Source of the DNA: Brachycybe producta | Taxonomy: Eukaryota > Arthropoda > Diplopoda > Playtdesmida > Andrognathidae | NCBI GenBank assembly: GCA_036925085.1 | Contig: JAUPFP010000002.1 | Span: forward strand, 3,278,820 to 3,342,819 | Length of the DNA: 64,000 nt | Reading direction: 5' to 3' | In this document: piece after piece, positions 61,301 through 64,000 of the stretch | Layout: every line of letters starts with the position of its first letter | How positions within the stretch are numbered: the stretch's first letter is position 1 | Position numbers and translations under genes: made by a program | The notes under the pieces: generated by a model | Told to the model about the DNA's origin: nothing | Databases searched by the model: none | What the model saw: the letters and a program-made list of their open reading frames with translations, nothing else

Positions 61301-63607
61301 TGCGTAAAGATGACCAAGGTTCTTCGTCTTTTCGCACGTTTTTTAAACATTGCAAATTCCTGTTTTAGTAATACAAATTTTATTTTTAATAAAACCGCGG
61401 GTTTCAGAGACGATTTTGGGTTTTCATCGAAAAACCAACAGTTTTCGTTTTTGGGTAAACCAAAATCTTAACCTCTAATTCCACGTACCACGTGGCTATT
61501 GAGCCGGTTTGGAAGTTGTATTGAGTTGAATATCAATAGGGAATACATGTATTAGATTATGTAGTTATGGAAATGTGAGTTGACACCATTGGCAACGGAG
61601 TGGAGGGTACATTTTCGTTGTTTTTTAAATTTAAAATTACTATTTAATGATTTTAATGACTTTTTTATTTTAAAGATCATTTTGGCAATCATTGGGATCA
61701 TATTGACATTATTTCAACAAAAAAAGGGGGGGGGGGTTAAAGAACAATTCCACATTTCTGCCGTATAACAGCATAATCAGAGTTTACACTTTAAAGCCAT
61801 CTTAAGCCAGCATTACACTAGCAACCTCCAATGCAATTCAACTTGTAATGCAACCTGTGATGTGACTTGCAACTAGAACTTTGTAATAAACTTCTATATC
61901 ACACTATGTAACCTAGTTTCCAATCAACTTTTCAAAACTTCATTTATGTCAAGGGGCCGACATTCGGGTGAATCTCGTGCGGTATTGGAAGCCATTTTAC
62001 TTTTAATCCGCGTTTTACTGAATTTGAAATTTCAATTCTATTCTGTATATCCAGTAAAATTGCAGATGAAAAGTAAAATGACTTTCCATTCACATGATTT
62101 GCTGTTCATGATTTTCTTCAATGTCGTCTGCCCCCTTGGTTTGTGTCCATCAGTGCATTGGATTGGGTGTTTTCATTTGGATTGAATCCAATCCAAATCT
62201 TTATTGGCAACTGCCAAATCAAATCCAAATCCCAACATATATTTTACCAAATCCAAATCTGACAAAAAAAAATTCAAATTCAAATCCAAATTCAAATCTA
62301 ATTTTTTTCTAATTTATTTTTTGTTCCATTTTACAATATTGTAAAATGTAAAACATTTTCTCGTATATAAATATAAACTGACAGAAATTATTTGAATGTA
62401 AAGCCATAATAAATTGATTTCCTTCAAAAAGGAAAAACACAAGTATTTGTACTATTTAACATACTCCAATGAAATACACGAAACCGTTCGGGAAAAAAAA
62501 AATAATATTTAAAAAATAGATAGGTTTCTTTTTTGGGAATAGTTTTAGGGCAAATGACCCTTTAGAGCAAGTGGTTTTAGGGCAATCATCCCCTTAAGGT
62601 AATTGATATTAGGGCAAATGGCTTTAGGGAATGTGTCTATTACAAGTGTCTTTAGGGCAAATGTTCTTTTAGGGCAAGCAGTTTTAGAGCAAATTGCTTT
62701 AGGGGATGTGTCTATTGCAAGTGTCTTTAGGGCAACTGTCTATATCCCTTACTATGGTTTAGAGGCTACTGGGGACTAATTGAGAGTAGCTAATTATTTT
62801 GTTAAAGAATGTTGGGTCACAAGCAGAATGTAACTACATCCTGTTCAAGACAGCCAGGCATGAAGTTAACATGATTTACATAAAAAAGGAAATTTTCTCA
62901 ATCACTCCTTTCTTTCTTGATTTTTTTTAAAGGCCAAATATATTCATTAAATCCAAATCAAATCCAAATCATTTTAGTTGAAATCCAAATCAAATCACTA
63001 AATTTTCTATAAAGATAAATCCGAATCCATTCCTTTTCACCCTAAATCCAAATCCCAAATCCAATGCACTGGTGTTCATATTGTGATCAACTAACAAGAA
63101 GTTCATAAACCCGGAAGGCATAAAACCTGGAATTTCGTCCAATGTTACATATGTCATTTCCAGCAAACGGCCTGACTGAGGGACTTTTCAAGTCAACGTT
63201 ATGACAAACAACCAAAGTTGAACATGTGTGCAACTCAATGAGACTGAGTTTTACACTAGTTAAAAGAAAAGTTTTATCAAGTTGCATGTCACAGCCCACT
63301 ATAATCAAGGAAGTTGCATGTCACATTGCACAGTTTATCGCATTAAAAGTTGCTAGTGTAATACAGGCTTTTAAGCTTTAAAACGTTTAAACAAATGAAA
63401 TTTCCCCACATTTATTAAAATTAAGAGCATAATATGTATTTCCATGTTTATAATTTTTTTTTCTAGCCTTCTGATGTAACTGTTGATTCCGACAGTATGG
63501 AATACAACAGTGGAAGTGTTGTGGAAGAGAATGATGAATTAAATGAGTCAAGCAATCATCAAACAGATTCAGATTCCCTGACATTAACCAATTTGAATGA
63601 GCAGGAA
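51026..63607 (+). CDS. PLIN: Perilipin (PAT-domain lipid-droplet protein), 3' end outside the window
   Basis: Join 51026-51239, 55568-55650, 55759-55878, 57186-57296, 58344-58446, 60459-60610, 63467-63607 and onward: 924 nt, 308 codons, no internal stop, all phases compatible. Residues 14-100 match a PAT domain: conserved ALEIPVVLSM, FYTSVKEKNRIS and LDEVKEKYPGILEPTDTVI. Residues 100-139 (LRTNVAQKTLNGVDAVLGVAE) fit the amphipathic repeat part, 177-210 are Arg-rich, and 215-308 are acidic and Ser-rich. Perilipins coat lipid droplets and control lipase access. No signal peptide or membrane segment, as expected. Family call rests on PAT-like order and spacing; the exon 5 to 6 junction is the weakest point. 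Confidence 0.82.
51438..51580. mobile_element. V/W-clan element, GACAGGGACAC arms
   Basis: Ends ACAGGCGTGTTAAGACAGGG and CCTGTCTTAACTTGCCTGT. Core CTCCGCCCTTTTATGAGCGT and ATAAAAGGGGCGGAGC. No clear target duplication. Confidence 0.75.
51919..52062. mobile_element. V/W-clan element, CCAGCACTAG arms
   Basis: Left TATAGGCAAGTGTAGCCAGC, right GCTGGCTACACTTGCCTGT. Identical 10 bp flanks GGAGATAGTA (51909-51918 and 52063-52072). Arms pair without a mismatch over more than 50 bp, core TGAGCGTCAGACC / GATGACGCTCA. Confidence 0.85.
52118..52322. mobile_element. W element, copy 4
   Basis: ACAGGCAATTAGAAATCGG and a CGTTTTCTAATTGCCTGT end. Identical 9 bp flanks GGTATATTC (52109-52117 and 52323-52331). 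Confidence 0.85.
52675..52735. mobile_element. V/W-clan fragment (left end)
   Basis: ACAGGCGATTGGGTGCAGCC then GCCCCGCCCTTTTATGAGCA; the right half is missing. Confidence 0.6.
52952..53257 (-). pseudogene. retroelement 3'-end remnant (tentative)
   Basis: A 101-codon minus frame with EEKARIYEGCFACYNDKYTP and GLWFGSRGTVGK, ending in HNHTYT. This layout, ending shortly after a (G)xRGTV motif, resembles the C-terminal tail of some LINE-type reverse-transcriptase proteins. No RT motifs precede it, so only a 3' stub would remain. It lies in perilipin intron 1. Confidence 0.4.
53380..53905 (-). repeat. X-related repeat C, right copy
   Basis: Reverse complement of 48985-49510, about 75% similar by eye. 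Perilipin exon 1 lies between the two copies. Confidence 0.6.
53990..54415 (+). repeat. diverged X-like half
   Basis: Motif order follows the X right arm: ATGGGATTTAACATGAG, TTACCAACTTATCACTAG, CATATTGCAATTTG, then GTATTTTTAAAATAGG; sequence identity is low. Forms a palindrome-like pair with the C copy before it. Confidence 0.45.
54416..55156. mobile_element. Family X element, left terminus lost
   Basis: Starts inside the left arm at TTCTATTGAGCCCATAG and ends GTGATGTAGTCTCTTAA (TTAA 55153-55156). Immediately followed by Z sequence, as if inserted in the TTAA of a Z element. Confidence 0.75.
55157..55290 (+). mobile_element. Family Z right end
   Basis: AGCTAATTTTACCAAAGTTT, GATTCGAGTTTTCGAATC and GGATTCGAATGGGCCCATCC. 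Confidence 0.65.
55568..55650 (+). CDS. PLIN: Perilipin coding exon 2
   Basis: Acceptor TTATTTCCGTTTGTTTAG ends at 55567; donor GTAATT at 55651. Codes for the end of the PAT domain, DLVDSVACVVLDEVKEKYPG and ILEPTDT. Phase 1 in, phase 0 out. The frame that seems to begin at ATG 55519 includes intron. Confidence 0.88.
55759..55878 (+). CDS. PLIN: Perilipin coding exon 3
   Basis: After a 108 bp intron with acceptor TAATTTTAG. Codes VIESSKSAILRTNVAQKTLN and GVDAVLGVAETFITMFPSVR. The donor is uncertain: GTGCGG at 55879 (used here) or GTTAGG at 55873; both keep frame and differ by two residues. Confidence 0.8.
56073..56718. mobile_element. hAT-like element E, copy 2
   Basis: CAGGCCCGTATTAAGGCATG left, CTTAATCCTGGCCTG right. 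Exact 8 bp duplication AATTGTAG (56065-56072 and 56719-56726). Inside perilipin intron 3. The short frames within are not transposase. Confidence 0.85.
56746..57122. mobile_element. hAT-like element D, copy 2
   Basis: CAGCGGTCGCCAACTTTTTG left and CCGGTTGGCGATCGCTG right; flanks CTCTAAAG and TCCTAAAG agree at 6 of 8. About 80 bp shorter than copy 1. Confidence 0.75.
57186..57296 (+). CDS. PLIN: Perilipin coding exon 4
   Basis: Acceptor TTGGTTTTCCAG, donor GTAAGC at 57297; 37 codons, phase 0 both sides. Codes VKDDGDAGNGSDRTLLIKAL then KPITVCYSLATWPLRYT. The Gly/Asp-rich start is probably a linker. Confidence 0.82.
57345..57747 (+). mobile_element. Family Z element in perilipin intron 4
   Basis: TTTTCTCGAATCCGAATATT start, ATTATTTATCAAGAAAATAC core, TTCGAGTTTTCGAATC and GTCTCATCCCTA end. 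Abuts element Y. Confidence 0.7.
57748..58179. mobile_element. Family Y element, copy 2
   Basis: GCGCAGTCACACTAGGCTGG left and CCAGCCTAGTGTGACTGCCG right. Interior nearly identical to 3463-3882. Confidence 0.78.
58294..58342. repeat. (TA)n microsatellite at a splice acceptor
   Basis: About 24 TA dinucleotides run directly into the AG (58342-58343) used by perilipin exon 5, in the place of the usual pyrimidine tract. Confidence 0.9.
58344..58446 (+). CDS. PLIN: Perilipin coding exon 5
   Basis: Begins GCT GGT GTT in phase 0 and codes AGVLHERRTRIRTLSRNFYS then DDESDREETLRRAV. Donor GTAATT at 58447 gives phase 1, which fits exon 6. An alternative donor GTCTGT at 58443 would need another exon, such as one starting at 58529. 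The basic then acidic composition suits a perilipin C-terminal part, but the acceptor is unusual. Confidence 0.65.
58797..59177. mobile_element. inverted-repeat element K
   Basis: Left CAAAAGAGTGAGCAAGAGC, right GCTCTTGCTGGCTCTTTTG. Internal GCTCGCCGATGTTTG and TGTTTGCTCGCTAACCGAT also relate. No frame supported. Confidence 0.5.
59368..59708. mobile_element. inverted-repeat element L (GC-rich)
   Basis: Left AGGTCGGTGACACGGCGCAG, right CCGCGTCACCGACCT, with CATGGTGCAGC and GCCGTGCCATG inside. AGGGCGGAAGCG and CGCTTCCGCCCT pair around the centre. Higher GC than the surroundings. Confidence 0.65.
59709..60458. other. perilipin intron 5, GC-balanced stretch
   Basis: 60120-60390 is less AT-rich than typical intron, and a phase-0 frame follows an acceptor-like TTTTGCAG at 60303. 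It could be an alternative exon, but its only donor candidates are poor. Not called. Confidence 0.35.
60459..60610 (+). CDS. PLIN: Perilipin coding exon 6 (acidic)
   Basis: Acceptor TTTTATTGTCAG, donor GTGAGA at 60611. Completes a split codon, then RTPNKADVSTEEKKRKYDCI, DSDEFDDAASLNDLNETLGD and ATDPDDDDFV. Balanced codon use and a clear switch to AT-rich intron on both sides support a real exon. A polyacidic tract is not part of the core perilipin fold. Confidence 0.8.
60726..61735. mobile_element. Element J, copy 2
   Basis: CCATTACCTCCAGAACTTTC left, then GATTGCCGAAATGATTTATA; at the right AAAGATCATTTTGGCAATCA. The inner CGCGGTTTTTCGGGTTTCA block also occurs at 25960 just beyond J copy 1. 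The right terminus is lost. Confidence 0.5.
62151..63071. mobile_element. hAT-like element T, CAAATC-rich ends
   Basis: CAGTGCATTGGATTGGGTG left and CCCAAATCCAATGCACTG right, with tandem AAATCC motifs inside each end. Flanks GTGTCCAT and GTGTTCAT match at 7 of 8. U copy 1 has the uninterrupted site near 24116-24124. Confidence 0.72.
62440..62765. repeat. R-related segment inside T
   Basis: ATTTAACATACTCCAATGAA and repeated TTTTAGGGCAAATG / GGGCAAGTGGTTTTAGGG motifs as in R, without the 32 bp array, ending GTCTATATCCCTTAC. Confidence 0.6.
63467..63607 (+). CDS. PLIN: Perilipin coding exon 7 (acidic, Ser-rich)
   Basis: Acceptor ATTTTTTTTTCTAG, donor GTAAGT at 63608; 47 codons in phase 0. Codes PSDVTVDSDSMEYNSGSVVE then ENDELNESSNHQTDSDSL. 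Ser next to acidic residues gives many possible casein kinase 2 sites (inference). The coding sequence continues beyond the window. Confidence 0.78.
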
Positions 63608-63751
63608 GTAAGTTATTTCATAAGATTTTGTGTGCCCACTGTGCAACATCCAACTTTTTTTCTAAAACTATCCAAAAATTAAGCTGAGTAAGAAGTTAGT
63701 TAAGAGATTTTATGCTAAAACGTGTTTTAATTTTGTGTTTACACAACTAAC

Positions 63752-64000
63752 TTAAGAAGCTATATCGCAAAATTACTTCAAAAAAAATGTCCACAAAGAG
63801 CGCTAGCAATGTTTTTCTATTGATCGCATAGACCCGATGTTAAAGAAAAAATGTTAATTTTTAAAATACACAGTCGTGGAAATATGTTTATTTTTCATAA
63901 TTAAAGCTGTCCAATATTGAGTTTTAGACGTGCAATGTGCACCTTAAATATATGCTGATCGAGTGATAGAATGACAAAAAATTGGTAATTGTTGTTTTAT
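63752..64000 (+). mobile_element. Family X element, cut by the window edge
   Basis: TTAAGAAGCTATATCGC start and left arm through GTGCAATGTGCACCTTAAAT and TGCTGATCGAGTGATAGAAT. Confidence 0.78.

Larger units (their letters stand above)
61803..63372. mobile_element. Element U, copy 3, split by T
   Basis: TTAAGCCAGCATTACACTAG left, CTAGTGTAATACAGGCTTTT right. Continuity with copy 1 resumes on either side of 62151-63071. Confidence 0.72.

Overview
This window is animal nuclear DNA, most likely from an invertebrate bilaterian (I cannot name the species). It has no operon-like gene packing. Two spliced protein genes lie on the + strand, separated and filled by long AT-rich introns and intergenic DNA dense with foldback/MITE-type DNA transposons and satellite arrays. 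Coding density is about 4%, introns are GT-AG, and the two genes are metazoan families.

Gene 1 (12295-35230) is a complete repulsive guidance molecule (RGM/hemojuvelin/Dragon family): three coding exons, 453 codons, with signal peptide, RGD, the GDPH autocleavage site and a GPI-type hydrophobic tail. RGMs are cell-surface BMP co-receptors and neogenin ligands. Gene 2 (51026 to beyond the right edge) is a perilipin (PAT-domain lipid-droplet coat protein). Seven coding exons join in one frame and give 308 codons before the window ends; the later exons encode an acidic, Ser-rich tail. The two genes act in unrelated pathways, but human RGMA and PLIN1 both lie on 15q26, so their closeness here may be ancestral linkage.

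The rest is mostly mobile DNA. I name families by letter. X is a long palindromic element flanked by TTAA, with at least twelve full or partial copies. Z is a ~400 bp element with TTCGAA-rich arms. V/W is a clan of 140-205 bp inverted-repeat elements ending ACAGGC...GCCTGT with 8-10 bp target duplications. Another clan (U, O, P, Y, N, M) ends in (T)TAAGCC-like motifs, each family with different arms. Several hAT-like elements (D, E, T and those at 17 and 9872) carry 8 bp duplications. One Tc1/mariner copy (46463-47344) carries a broken transposase. Many are nested.

A recurring theme is inverted-repeat elements that hold a tandem satellite: S (21 bp unit, 12.5-13.4 kb), Q (22 or 27 bp, 14.3-15.0 and 31.2-31.6 kb), G (a 2.4 kb palindrome with several arrays, 20.7-23.1 kb), I (25 bp unit of pentamers, 40.3-42.6 kb), R (32 bp, 43.9-45.3 kb). 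Simple or minisatellite tracts also fill 18.2-19.3 kb (GA-rich) and 27.8-29.6 kb (pyrimidine-rich). Almost all long open frames in these arrays are repeat artefacts.

Layout: 0-11.6 kb repeats; 11.6-12.3 kb RGM 5' region; 12.3-35.2 kb RGM with repeat-filled introns; 35.2-50.6 kb intergenic repeats; 50.6-51.0 kb perilipin promoter with a TATA box next to a V element; 51.0-63.6 kb perilipin exons, the gene continuing to the right.
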